Assembly (NCBI GenBank): GCA_023663685.1
Contig: JAMPHB010000001.1
Coordinates: forward strand, 421,120-485,119
Length of the DNA: 64,000 bases
Source of the DNA: Blautia sp.
GTDB lineage: Bacteria; Bacillota; Clostridia; Lachnospirales; Lachnospiraceae
Direction: 5' to 3'
Shown here piece after piece: positions 51,740-59,013 of this stretch. Every line of letters starts with the position of its first letter. Within the stretch, counting starts at the first letter, position 1. A program made the position numbers and the translations under genes. The notes under the pieces are model-generated. The model made no database searches and was not told the origin of the DNA. It worked only from the letters and a program-made list of their open reading frames with translations.

Positions 51740-52401
51740 TGAAAACAGTTTTATGTGCGGAAAATATATGCCGTTCCTTTGGAAAGCAGACCGTGCTTAA
51801 GGGCGTGTCCCTTACAATCATGGAGCAGTCGCTTGTGATTTTAAAGGGACGCAGCGGCTCCGGCAAAACCACGCTTTTGAATATTTTGGGAGGGCTTGAT
51901 ATGCCCTCTGGCGGAAGCGTCACGTTTCTGGGGGAGGAGCTTGGAAAAATGAGCGATACAAAACGGGATGCGCTGCGGAAGAAAAGGATGGGCTTTGTGT
52001 TCCAGTCAGTGGCTTTAGTTCCGGTTATGAGTGCATACGAGAATGTGGAGTTTGCCCTGCGGCTTGCCGGATATACGGGGAACAGGAGGGCGCGGATTTT
52101 TGAGCTCATGGAGCGGGTAGGACTCGCCGGACGCCTGAACCATATGGCATTGGAGCTCTCCGGCGGGGAGCAGCAGCGGGTGGCAATCGCGAGGGCAATT
52201 GCCCACCACCCTGCGGTATTGTTTGCGGACGAGCCGACCGGGGCGCTGGATACTGCCTCGGGGCTTGCGGTCATGGAGCTGTTTCGGGAGCTGGTAGAAA
52301 AGGAGGGCGCGACAATTGTAATGACTACCCATGACAGTAATCTCATGGAGCTTGCCGATGTGACGTATGAAATGGCAGATGGAGGGAGATTGTATGATTG
52401 A
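51739..52401 (+). CDS. ABC transporter ATP-binding protein (first)
   Basis: The 220-residue ATPase has Walker A G-R-S-G-S-G-K-T-T, the signature L-S-G-G-E-Q-Q-R-V-A-I-A-R, Walker B V-L-F-A-D-E-P-T-G-A-L-D and the switch His (M-T-T-H-D). This is the MacB/LolD-type subfamily that energises FtsX permeases. It starts in the stop codon of the permease and overlaps the second ATPase by eight bases. Confidence 0.93.
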   Translation: MKTVLCAENICRSFGKQTVLKGVSLTIMEQSLVILKGRSGSGKTTLLNILGGLDMPSGGSVTFLGEELGKMSDTKRDALRKKRMGFVFQSVALVPVMSAYENVEFALRLAGYTGNRRARIFELMERVGLAGRLNHMALELSGGEQQRVAIARAIAHHPAVLFADEPTGALDTASGLAVMELFRELVEKEGATIVMTTHDSNLMELADVTYEMADGGRLYD

Positions 52402-53257
52402 GTGTGAGGGTCTGGTAAAAATCTATTCTGCGGGAGATCGCAGGGTCATGGCATTAGAAGGACTGGATTTAAAAGTGGAAGAGGGTGAGATGATGGCGGT
52501 GATTGGGAAATCCGGCAGCGGCAAAAGCACCCTCTTAAATATTATTGGAGGGCTGGAGAGTCCGACAGCCGGGCGCTTTTGCTTTCTGGGCAGAGAGCTT
52601 TCCTCCTTAAAGCAGGAGGAGCTGGAAGAGTACCGGAGACATACCGTGGGCTTTGTGTGGCAGAAGAGTGTACGGAATCTTTTCTACTATATGACGGCAC
52701 TGGAAAACGTGGAGGCTCCCATGTGCTTTGGGCGATGCCCGAAAGCGAAGAGACGAAAGCGGGCGAAGGAGCTTCTTGCGCTGGTAGGCATGGAACGCTA
52801 TGCAAACCGCTATCCCCGGGAGCTGTCCGGGGGAGAACAGCAACGGGTGGCAATCGCGGTGTCTCTTGCGAACGAGCCGAAGCTGCTCCTTGCCGACGAA
52901 CCGACCGGGGCAGTGGATACAAGAACCGCGGAGACGATTATGGAGCTGTTTCGCGGGCTGAACCAAACGCTTGGTCTTACCATATTGATCGTAACCCACG
53001 ATATGTCGCTGGCAAGGCAGGTGGACAGGATTGTGCAGATTGCCGATGGAAAGGTGAGTACGGAGCAGCTCAGGAGAGGAAGGGCGGGTTTTACGGACGG
53101 AGGACACGAGGAGTATGTGGTCATGGACCGGGCGCACAGACTCCAGCTGCGCCCGGAGCTTCTCGCCGCGGCGGGGATTTATAACAGCCGGGTGAAGGTG
53201 TCTGTCAACGGGCAAAAAATTATCATCAGCCACGGGGAGGCGGATGGAGTTCAGTAG
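52394..53257 (+). CDS. ABC transporter ATP-binding protein (second, with C-terminal extension)
   Basis: The 287-residue ATPase has Walker A G-K-S-G-S-G-K-S-T, the signature L-S-G-G-E-Q-Q-R-V-A-I-A and Walker B L-L-L-A-D-E-P-T-G-A-V-D. About 60 residues follow the ATPase core (A-H-R-L-Q-L-R-P-E-L-L-A-A-A-G and V-K-V-S-V-N-G-Q-K-I-I-I). With the first ATPase it may form a heterodimer on the single large permease. ATG 52394 follows GGAGGGAG; an earlier in-frame ATG at 52367 lacks a site. Confidence 0.9.
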   Translation: MIECEGLVKIYSAGDRRVMALEGLDLKVEEGEMMAVIGKSGSGKSTLLNIIGGLESPTAGRFCFLGRELSSLKQEELEEYRRHTVGFVWQKSVRNLFYYMTALENVEAPMCFGRCPKAKRRKRAKELLALVGMERYANRYPRELSGGEQQRVAIAVSLANEPKLLLADEPTGAVDTRTAETIMELFRGLNQTLGLTILIVTHDMSLARQVDRIVQIADGKVSTEQLRRGRAGFTDGGHEEYVVMDRAHRLQLRPELLAAAGIYNSRVKVSVNGQKIIISHGEADGVQ

Positions 53258-53271
53258 CACCTGCGGGACGG

Positions 53272-53300
53272 TTGAAGTTTCCGGCGGGATATGGTATAGT
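53272..53300 (+). promoter_or_regulatory. Promoter of the phosphoribosyltransferase/DprA-like pair
   Basis: TTGAAG (53272-53277), a 17-bp spacer and TATAGT (53295-53300) with TG at the extended -10 position. It separates this pair from the exporter operon. Confidence 0.65.
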
Positions 53301-53372
53301 AGTTGCAGGAATGTATGTTTGCGCCCGCGCCGGGAGCGGCGGGGCGCGGCATGGGAAAGGAGCGGGCAGGGC

Positions 53373-53915
53373 ATGGTATTTGTGAACCGGGAGTTTGACG
53401 CAGCGAGCGGGATTATAGTATGCGGGTATTACAGGCCTTACGGGAAGTGGAGGAGCGACCCGGAGACGGCAGACGCGCCGTATGACCTTTACAGCGGGAA
53501 GATTCTGGATTTGAAGGAAGGGAAAAGCGGCGCGGTAGATTATTTTTACTCGCTTCTGGATGATGAGATATGCCCCGGCGTGGCGGTTGCGATCGTGCCG
53601 TCACATTCCCCGGAAAACAAGGGCGGCGGGCTGAAGGCTCTGGCAAAGAAGCTGGCCGCGCATGACCGGATTGACATGACGGAATGCCTAGTCCGGACGA
53701 AGGAGATTGAAAAGCTGGCGCACGGCGGGAGCCGGGATAAAAGCATCCATCTGGATTCGATTGCCGTGAACCCCGACGTGCCGGTTGCGGACGAGGTGGT
53801 TCTGGTGGTGGATGACGTGACGACTTCCGGCAATTCGCTTTACGCCTGCAGGGACATCCTGCTGGCGCATGGGGCAAAAAGGGTTGCCCTGCTCGCGCTC
53901 GGGAAGACAACGTAG
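53373..53915 (+). CDS. Type I phosphoribosyltransferase-domain protein
   Basis: The 180-residue product contains the PRPP-binding loop V-V-D-D-V-T-T-S-G-N-S at about residues 145-155. The N-terminal part shows V-A-I-V-P-S-H-S-P-E-N-K-G-G-G, as in ComF-like proteins, but lacks the zinc-finger region of true ComF. The start at 53373 is the best-placed ATG, with GGAG upstream; an earlier in-frame start is possible. It precedes a DprA-like gene, so the two probably act together in a DNA- or nucleotide-related process. Confidence 0.75.
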   Translation: MVFVNREFDAASGIIVCGYYRPYGKWRSDPETADAPYDLYSGKILDLKEGKSGAVDYFYSLLDDEICPGVAVAIVPSHSPENKGGGLKALAKKLAAHDRIDMTECLVRTKEIEKLAHGGSRDKSIHLDSIAVNPDVPVADEVVLVVDDVTTSGNSLYACRDILLAHGAKRVALLALGKTT

Positions 53916-53958
53916 GGGCGTAATCTGGCATTGAAAAAGCGGCAAGGAGCGTGGCGGT

Positions 53959-54669
53959 ATGGATATAGCTGTGGCGGGTTTGGAGAAATACCCGATCAAA
54001 AAGTATGACGCGCGGGAGCTGTACGGTGGGCAGGCTGCGGTGAAGGGCGCGCCGGATTACCTTTATTACCGGGGGGACATTTCCCTCTTAAAAAACGATG
54101 TCGTGGCTGTCATCGGCTCCAGGGAGATTTCCGAGTGGGGGAAGGCGGTCACGAAAAATATTTCAAGGGCATTGTGCAGGCGCGGGAAGACGGTCTTGAA
54201 CGGCCTCGCGCTCGGCTGTGACGCGGTGGCGTTGAAGGAGGCGCTGGACTGCGGCGGCAGGGCGGTCGCGGTCATGCCCTGCGGCCTGGACGAGATATAC
54301 CCGAAGACGAACCGGAAACTGGCGGAGGAGCTTCTGGAAAAGGGGGGATGCCTTGTCAGCGAGTACCCGGCCGGCATCCATCCGAGGAAGGAGAGTTTTG
54401 TGGCGCGGGACCGGCTGCAGGCTTTGTTCTCCGGCCTTGTGATCGTGGTGGAGTCCCGGCAGGGCAGCGGGACGTGGCATACGGTGGAGTACGCGAGGAG
54501 ATACCAGAAGATGGTCGCTTGTTACATTGGGAAGGACACGAAGGAGGACGACGGGAACGGAATCCTGGTGCGGGACAACAAGGCATACGCATTGAAGGAC
54601 AATGCGGGCATGGACTATATCTTAGAGATGTCGCAGAGCCGTTATGAGCAGATGTCGTTCCCGGTTTAG
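53959..54669 (+). CDS. DprA-like Rossmann (SLOG) protein, short form
   Basis: The 236-residue product has the DprA core: V-A-V-I-G-S-R-E-I-S, N-G-L-A-L-G-C-D-A-V-A, G-L-D-E-I-Y-P-K-T-N and V-S-E-Y-P-A-G. A S-G-T-W-H-T-V-E-Y-A segment follows where DprA has S-G-S-x-x-T-A-x-x-A. DprA loads RecA on incoming single-stranded DNA during transformation. This version lacks the N-terminal SAM-like and C-terminal winged-helix regions of typical DprA. With a phosphoribosyltransferase next door, a nucleotide-sensing or defence role is as likely as competence. Confidence 0.75.
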   Translation: MDIAVAGLEKYPIKKYDARELYGGQAAVKGAPDYLYYRGDISLLKNDVVAVIGSREISEWGKAVTKNISRALCRRGKTVLNGLALGCDAVALKEALDCGGRAVAVMPCGLDEIYPKTNRKLAEELLEKGGCLVSEYPAGIHPRKESFVARDRLQALFSGLVIVVESRQGSGTWHTVEYARRYQKMVACYIGKDTKEDDGNGILVRDNKAYALKDNAGMDYILEMSQSRYEQMSFPV

Positions 54670-54738
54670 CGCGCCGCAGGGATTTTGTGAAAGACGCTGA
54701 TAGGATAAAGGCGTAACAGAATAACGGTAATTGTAGGA

Positions 54739-54786
54739 AAGCAATGGATTTGTAGGAAACAGGCTTACAGATTCATTGCTTTTTTT
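54739..54786 (+). terminator. Terminator after the DprA-like gene
   Basis: AAGCAATGGATTTGTAGG (from 54739) pairs, with a few G-U pairs, with CTTACAGATTCATTGCTT (to 54781). A T run to 54786 follows. Confidence 0.85.
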
Positions 54787-54997
54787 GCGTGAGGGCAGCC
54801 ATAAACAAGGCCTGTCTTTTTATATGCGCGGGGGCGCATCAGGAAATTTTATGAATCAAGGGAAAACAGTCTGAAATACTTATATTAGGTAATTTAAAAT
54901 AATTAAAATTAAAAACTAAATAAAATATATTGATTTTTAGGTAAAAATAGAGTAAAGTTAGCTTATCGAATAAAAAATGTAAAAAGGGGGAGAGCTT
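54787..54997 (+). promoter_or_regulatory. AT-rich promoter region of the binding-protein/chemoreceptor operon
   Basis: The last 211 bases of a 328-base gene-free gap. It contains TTGATT (54930-54935), a 17-bp spacer and TAAAGT (54953-54958) in a very AT-rich tract (about 54880-54980). No sigma-28 type sequence was found. Nothing else is recognised; the first part of the gap holds the terminator above. Confidence 0.6.
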
Positions 54998-56026
54998 ATG
55001 CGAAAGAGAATTTTAGGTACCATACTCACAGCTGCGCTGCTGTTTACGGGCTGCGGAAGCGGCACGACACCGGAGATTATTATGCCGGATGCGCCTATGG
55101 AGGCAGCTGTCACTGACGGTGCAGGCTCATCGGAGGGAGACCGTGCAGACTCCGGTGCGGCGGACATAGAGGAGAGCATGGATACCTCCGGGGAGTACAC
55201 GGTCTATTTAATCACAATGGATATGACGGACAGCTACTGGCAGTCAATTGACTCCGGCTGTCAGAAGGCCGCCGGGGAAATCGGGGGAATCACCTATAAG
55301 TGGATTGGACCGGATTCCCACGACGATGCGCTGCAGAGTGCCTGCATCGATCAGGCAGTGAGCGATGGAGCCGATGCCATTTTGATTGCCGCAAACAGTG
55401 CGGAGGGCGTGAACCAGAGCCTCGCGAAGGCTGCGGAGGCGGGCTGTAAGATCGTCTATGTGGATAGTGCGGCCTCTTACGATTGTGTGACCGCTCTTGC
55501 CACAGACAACGAGGCGGCCGGGGCAACGGCGGCGAATGCCATGATGGGGGAGCTGCAGGCAAGGGGGATTGCAGAGGGCACCATTGGCGTGTTTGGTGTG
55601 ACAGCGGATACCGCCTCCTGCGTGGCGAGAGAGACGGGCTTTCGCAGTGCCTTTGAGGGCAGCGGCTACACACTGGCGGATACTGTGTTCATGCAGGACG
55701 ATGCAGGAAATGTAAAGGGCGCGGTGGCGGACGGCTTAGCCTCCGGGTATGTGGGCTTTTTTGGGACAAACGAAGGGACGACCCTGGCGACCGGAGAGGC
55801 GGCAAAGGAGGCGGGAAGCGATGTACTGGTGGTGGGCTTTGATACCTCGGATGCAGTCCTCTCGCTGGTTTCGGAGGGCGTGATTTTTGCCACCATGCAG
55901 CAAAACCCCGAAGCTATGGGGTACGACGGTGTAAGGATTGCGGTTCAGGCGCTTGAGGGGGTCTACACGGACACAAACCAAAAGACGGACACAGGCGTTA
56001 CAGTCATCACAAGAGATGTCATGTAG
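54998..56026 (+). CDS. Sugar-type (periplasmic binding protein class I) solute-binding lipoprotein
   Basis: The 342-residue product has a lipobox (L-L-F-T-G-C), an acidic spacer and a ribose/galactose-binding-type domain (M-D-M-T-D-S-Y-W-Q-S-I-D-S-G; A-I-L-I-A-A-N-S; T-D-N-E-A-A-G; V-G-F-D-T-S-D-A; M-Q-Q-N-P-E-A-M-G-Y). No permease or ATPase of a sugar importer is near. The next gene, 12 bases on, is a chemoreceptor, so it probably presents a ligand for chemotaxis. The ligand could be a sugar or an AI-2-like signal; this is not resolved. Confidence 0.87.
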   Translation: MRKRILGTILTAALLFTGCGSGTTPEIIMPDAPMEAAVTDGAGSSEGDRADSGAADIEESMDTSGEYTVYLITMDMTDSYWQSIDSGCQKAAGEIGGITYKWIGPDSHDDALQSACIDQAVSDGADAILIAANSAEGVNQSLAKAAEAGCKIVYVDSAASYDCVTALATDNEAAGATAANAMMGELQARGIAEGTIGVFGVTADTASCVARETGFRSAFEGSGYTLADTVFMQDDAGNVKGAVADGLASGYVGFFGTNEGTTLATGEAAKEAGSDVLVVGFDTSDAVLSLVSEGVIFATMQQNPEAMGYDGVRIAVQALEGVYTDTNQKTDTGVTVITRDVM

Positions 56027-56038
56027 GGAGGGAAGACC

Positions 56039-57742
56039 ATGAAATTTAGAGAGAAGATGCTTGCCCTCTACTGTATCCCCCTGCTGCTTTTCGGTGTGGT
56101 GACAATAGTGATCGGACTCGTGCAGTTTGAAAACGGTATGTACCGGGAGACGAAGAACAGCCTAAAGTCCAATGCCTTTGCCGCGCTGACTTTGTACAAT
56201 AATCAGGGGTATGGGGACTATGCGAGAAAGGACGACGGGCATGTATGGAGGGGCATGAATTTTGACGTGTCAGCGGAAACCGGGGCAGTGGAGGAGCTAA
56301 AGGCGCAGACCGGTGTGGACATTACCTTTTTTTATCAGGATACGGCGGTTATGACCTCAATCACCGACGAGGGGGGAAGACGCTGGATCGGTATGCAGGC
56401 GGGAGATAATATTAAAACCTATACGCTGGCGCAGGGAGCCCAGCTCTGGTATAGGAATATTGAGATTGACAACAAAATGTGCCATGCCTATTTAATTCCC
56501 ATCACCCAGCCGGGCGACGGCAGGGTCATCGGGGCTATGATGGCATCTGTGTCCACGGATGAGATGGACGGGATTATGCAGAAATACATATGGATCAGCA
56601 TTGCGGTATGTGCGCTGATGCTTCTTGCCGTGGGCGCCTTTGTAATCTGGTATATCGGCGGCATGACAAGAGTGCTTCACGATGTGCGCCGGGTGCTCTT
56701 TAAGGTGGCGAACGGGGATTTGTCGGACGAGCGCCTGACAGCGATGCGCCAGAGACGGGATGAGTTCGGGGATCTGGTGACCTGTACCGAGCAGCTTCGA
56801 AAGAAAATCCACCATATCCTGAATGATATTCAAGACGGGACAGTCCGTCTGAGCGGCGCAATCGCGCATTTGAATCAGACCTCGGACAATACGATAAACT
56901 CCGCGCAGGCAATGAACCGGAGTGTCGGAGATATTCGCCAGACCGCGAGTAGCCAGAGGGACGGCACGATTTTGGCGTCGGACGATATGGGGCAGACCAA
57001 ACGCGCAATTGACGAGATGCTGCAGCAGATCGGGGATATCAATCATGTGTCGTTTGTCATGGCGGAGCTTGCGGGGAAAAGCTGTGAGATTTTGGGACAG
57101 CTCGAGGAAAGCAGCAGAGACGCCCAATTGCTTGTGGAGGATATCCGCACCCAGACGGAGCAGACCAATGATTCCGTCCAGAAGATCAAGAGTGTTACGG
57201 AGTATATCACCAATATTTCCGACGAGACAAACCTTCTGGCCCTAAATGCCAGCATAGAAGCGGCAAGGGCTGGAGAAGCGGGCAAGGGCTTTGCCGTGGT
57301 GGCTGAGCAGATTCGAAAACTTGCGGAGCAGTCCAACAGCTCTGCCGCACAGATCGACTTAAGCATCCAGTCTCTTGTGAGCCAGACGGAGCAGAATATG
57401 GCATCTATGGGATCTGTGGAGAGCGCACTGAGGAATCAGGAGGAAAAGGTGTCCCAGACGAGGGAGATTTTTGACAGCTTAAACGAGAATATTCTTCTTG
57501 TCACCGACAAAGAGCGGGGAATGCAGAAAAATGTGGACTCCATCAATGTGGCGAAGGACAGTGTCTCCCGGATTATTTCGGAGCTTGCGGAATCTGCCGA
57601 ATCCAATGTGGCCGTCTCTGACCACGCGGCTTCCGAGACAGAGCAGATGATGCAGGAGATTCAGGGTATGACCAGCCTGACGACGGATCTGCGGGCTCTT
57701 GCGGACAATCTGCAGAATAATCTGCAGGATTTTCTTGGCTGA
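56039..57742 (+). CDS. Methyl-accepting chemotaxis protein
   Basis: The 567-residue receptor has a first helix (about residues 10-30), an extracytoplasmic sCache-like sensor ([11 protein letters not shown] ... G-A-M-M-A-S-V-S), a second helix (about 182-208), a HAMP domain and a signalling domain with the tip [16 protein letters not shown]. It is co-transcribed with the binding protein, so indirect sensing through that lipoprotein is likely. Confidence 0.94.
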   Translation: MKFREKMLALYCIPLLLFGVVTIVIGLVQFENGMYRETKNSLKSNAFAALTLYNNQGYGDYARKDDGHVWRGMNFDVSAETGAVEELKAQTGVDITFFYQDTAVMTSITDEGGRRWIGMQAGDNIKTYTLAQGAQLWYRNIEIDNKMCHAYLIPITQPGDGRVIGAMMASVSTDEMDGIMQKYIWISIAVCALMLLAVGAFVIWYIGGMTRVLHDVRRVLFKVANGDLSDERLTAMRQRRDEFGDLVTCTEQLRKKIHHILNDIQDGTVRLSGAIAHLNQTSDNTINSAQAMNRSVGDIRQTASSQRDGTILASDDMGQTKRAIDEMLQQIGDINHVSFVMAELAGKSCEILGQLEESSRDAQLLVEDIRTQTEQTNDSVQKIKSVTEYITNISDETNLLALNASIEAARAGEAGKGFAVVAEQIRKLAEQSNSSAAQIDLSIQSLVSQTEQNMASMGSVESALRNQEEKVSQTREIFDSLNENILLVTDKERGMQKNVDSINVAKDSVSRIISELAESAESNVAVSDHAASETEQMMQEIQGMTSLTTDLRALADNLQNNLQDFLG

Positions 57743-57757
57743 ATTTGTAAAAAATGC

Positions 57758-57786
57758 TTGCAATCTGGTTTTGCTTATGATAACAT
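57758..57786 (+). promoter_or_regulatory. Promoter of the plus-strand tRNA-Glu
   Basis: TTGCAA (57758-57763), a 17-bp spacer and TAACAT (57781-57786), seven bases before the tRNA. It resembles the promoter of the other tRNA-Glu copy, including the flanking C-TTGCAAT. Confidence 0.7.
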
Positions 57787-57793
57787 AATAAGC

Positions 57794-57865
57794 GGTTCGT
57801 TGGTCAAGGGGTTAAGACGCCGCCCTCTCACGGCGGAAACACGGGTTCGATTCCCGTACGAACTG
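57794..57865 (+). tRNA. tRNA-Glu (anticodon CTC), second copy
   Basis: A 72-base tRNA with anticodon loop CTCTCAC (anticodon CTC) and no encoded CCA. It is identical to the minus-strand copy at 41348-41419, and one more base matches on each side. Confidence 0.95.
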
Positions 57866-57868
57866 CGC

Positions 57869-57897
57869 AAGGACTTCCATTCACTGGAAGTCCTTTA
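57869..57897 (+). terminator. Terminator after tRNA-Glu
   Basis: AAGGACTTCCA (57869-57879) and TGGAAGTCCTT (57885-57895) form a perfect 11-bp stem with a 5-base loop and a short T tail. Confidence 0.75.
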
Positions 57898-57906
57898 TGC
57901 TATAAT
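57898..57906 (+). promoter_or_regulatory. Extended -10 promoter of the Panacea cassette
   Basis: TGCTATAAT: TG at the extended position and a consensus -10 (57901-57906), directly after the tRNA terminator. No good -35 is seen, because that region is the terminator stem. Confidence 0.6.
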
Positions 57907-57936
57907 AGTGGCAATAAAATGAAAGGAGGAAATGGT

Positions 57937-58434
57937 ATGATTCGCGGTATGGATGTGGCGTTATATTTCCTTAGTTTGGATAAAAACCATGAACTTTTTA
58001 ATAAAACTCTCCGCACTCAGAACGGAAGAAAATTTTATGAGGGAAATGCTAGATTAAACAAATATATGCATCTGGCACAGAATATCTATATTGCAAAATA
58101 CGAAAAAACTTTGATGGATTCTGTGTTTTATGCATATGATAATGGGGCTGTTAATCCCGAAGTTCAGGAAAACTATTCTGTTTTGCTAAATCGACGGGGG
58201 CAGGAAGTTGTATTGGAGGAAAGTGAAAAGTCCTTTCTGGATGCCATTTATAAAGCCTTTTATAATGCCACTTTAGATGAACTTATTGAATTATCACACG
58301 AGGATTCAGAATGGATTGATAAATACAGATATTATCAAAAAGAAAAGCAAAAGATGGATTCAATGGCTCGTAAAGAGGAATACGCCGAGCAGTATGCGGA
58401 TATGATAAAGATTTTAGAGAGGATGGGAGCATGA
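57937..58434 (+). CDS. Panacea (SocA/DUF4065-like) domain protein, probable antitoxin
   Basis: The 165-residue product starts M-I-R-G-M-D-V-A-L-Y-F-L and has the family pattern L-N-K-Y-M-H-L-A-Q, A-Y-D-N-G-A-V-N-P-E-V-Q-E-N-Y and L-D-E-L-I-E-L-S-H-E-D-S-E-W. Panacea proteins neutralise many unrelated toxins. AAAGGAGG precedes ATG 57937 by seven bases. The gene overlaps the next by four bases (ATGA). Codons are AT-richer than in neighbouring genes, and it lies just behind a tRNA, so recent transfer is likely. Confidence 0.75.
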   Translation: MIRGMDVALYFLSLDKNHELFNKTLRTQNGRKFYEGNARLNKYMHLAQNIYIAKYEKTLMDSVFYAYDNGAVNPEVQENYSVLLNRRGQEVVLEESEKSFLDAIYKAFYNATLDELIELSHEDSEWIDKYRYYQKEKQKMDSMARKEEYAEQYADMIKILERMGA

Positions 58435-58688
58435 GTGATTTGGAAATAGGACAAGTGCTCTCATTAAGAATCCGTTTTAATAATGAAGGAGTAATATCCA
58501 CTACCTGCCATCCTTATCTGATAGTAGACATTGACACGGAATTTAATACAGTTGAGATTGCACAGTTGGATTCGCTCGCTGGTAAAGAATTTAAAGCGGC
58601 AATGAGAAGCAATAAGGTAATCTACTGTGATAACCCTCAGGAGACGGTAATTGATAAGGATAGTTATATACAATGGATAACACGCTGA
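58431..58688 (+). CDS. Small protein of the Panacea cassette, candidate toxin
   Basis: The 85-residue product reads I-G-Q-V-L-S-L-R-I-R-F early on, H-P-Y-L-I-V-D-I, I-A-Q-L-D-S-L and ends E-T-V-I-D-K-D-S-Y-I-Q-W. The layout of short beta strands faintly recalls PemK/MazF-type SH3-like folds, but I cannot confirm a family. It is translationally coupled to the Panacea gene and overlaps the next gene by 16 bases. Confidence 0.6.
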   Translation: MSDLEIGQVLSLRIRFNNEGVISTTCHPYLIVDIDTEFNTVEIAQLDSLAGKEFKAAMRSNKVIYCDNPQETVIDKDSYIQWITR

Positions 58689-58858
58689 AAATTGAGATGT
58701 ACGAGGAATTGAAAAAATACAGAAGGCAGAAGGATAAACTCAGCTTTAACAAATTAGACGATGTTTTGCAGGCATATTGGAAATATCATCAAAAATATGA
58801 AATTGATGAGAATAAACAAGTTTACATGACAAAAGAGGAGTTGAATAGTTTACAGTAG
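58673..58858 (+). CDS. Small charged helical protein of the Panacea cassette, unknown
   Basis: The 61-residue product is rich in Lys, Glu and Tyr and probably all-helical (Y-E-E-L-K-K-Y-R-R-Q-K-D-K). No family is recognised. It overlaps the gene before it, and its ribosome binding site is weak (GGATAG), so expression may depend on coupling. Confidence 0.5.
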   Translation: MDNTLKIEMYEELKKYRRQKDKLSFNKLDDVLQAYWKYHQKYEIDENKQVYMTKEELNSLQ

Positions 58859-58899
58859 GATAAAATTTTTTGTCGCAAATTTTTGGTCGAAAGAAAAGC

Positions 58900-58928
58900 T
58901 TGCAAAAAAAGGAAAAAGATGTTATTAT
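58900..58928 (+). promoter_or_regulatory. rimP-nusA-infB operon promoter
   Basis: TTGCAA (58900-58905), a 17-bp spacer and TATTAT (58923-58928) with TG at the extended -10 position. Confidence 0.65.
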
Positions 58929-58953
58929 ACTATCTGTAACATAGAAATCAGGC

Positions 58954-58980
58954 TTGAGAGAGGACAGTGTCCTCTCTCAA
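58954..58980 (+). promoter_or_regulatory. Perfect 12-bp hairpin in the rimP leader
   Basis: TTGAGAGAGGAC (58954-58965) and GTCCTCTCTCAA (58969-58980) are exact inverted copies around the loop AGT. No T run follows, so it is not an ordinary terminator. It lies between the promoter and the rimP start, at or near the 5' end of the transcript. Confidence 0.7.
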
Positions 58981-59013
58981 TTCACGTTTTATGAAAGAAA
59001 TGAGGTGACAGCT

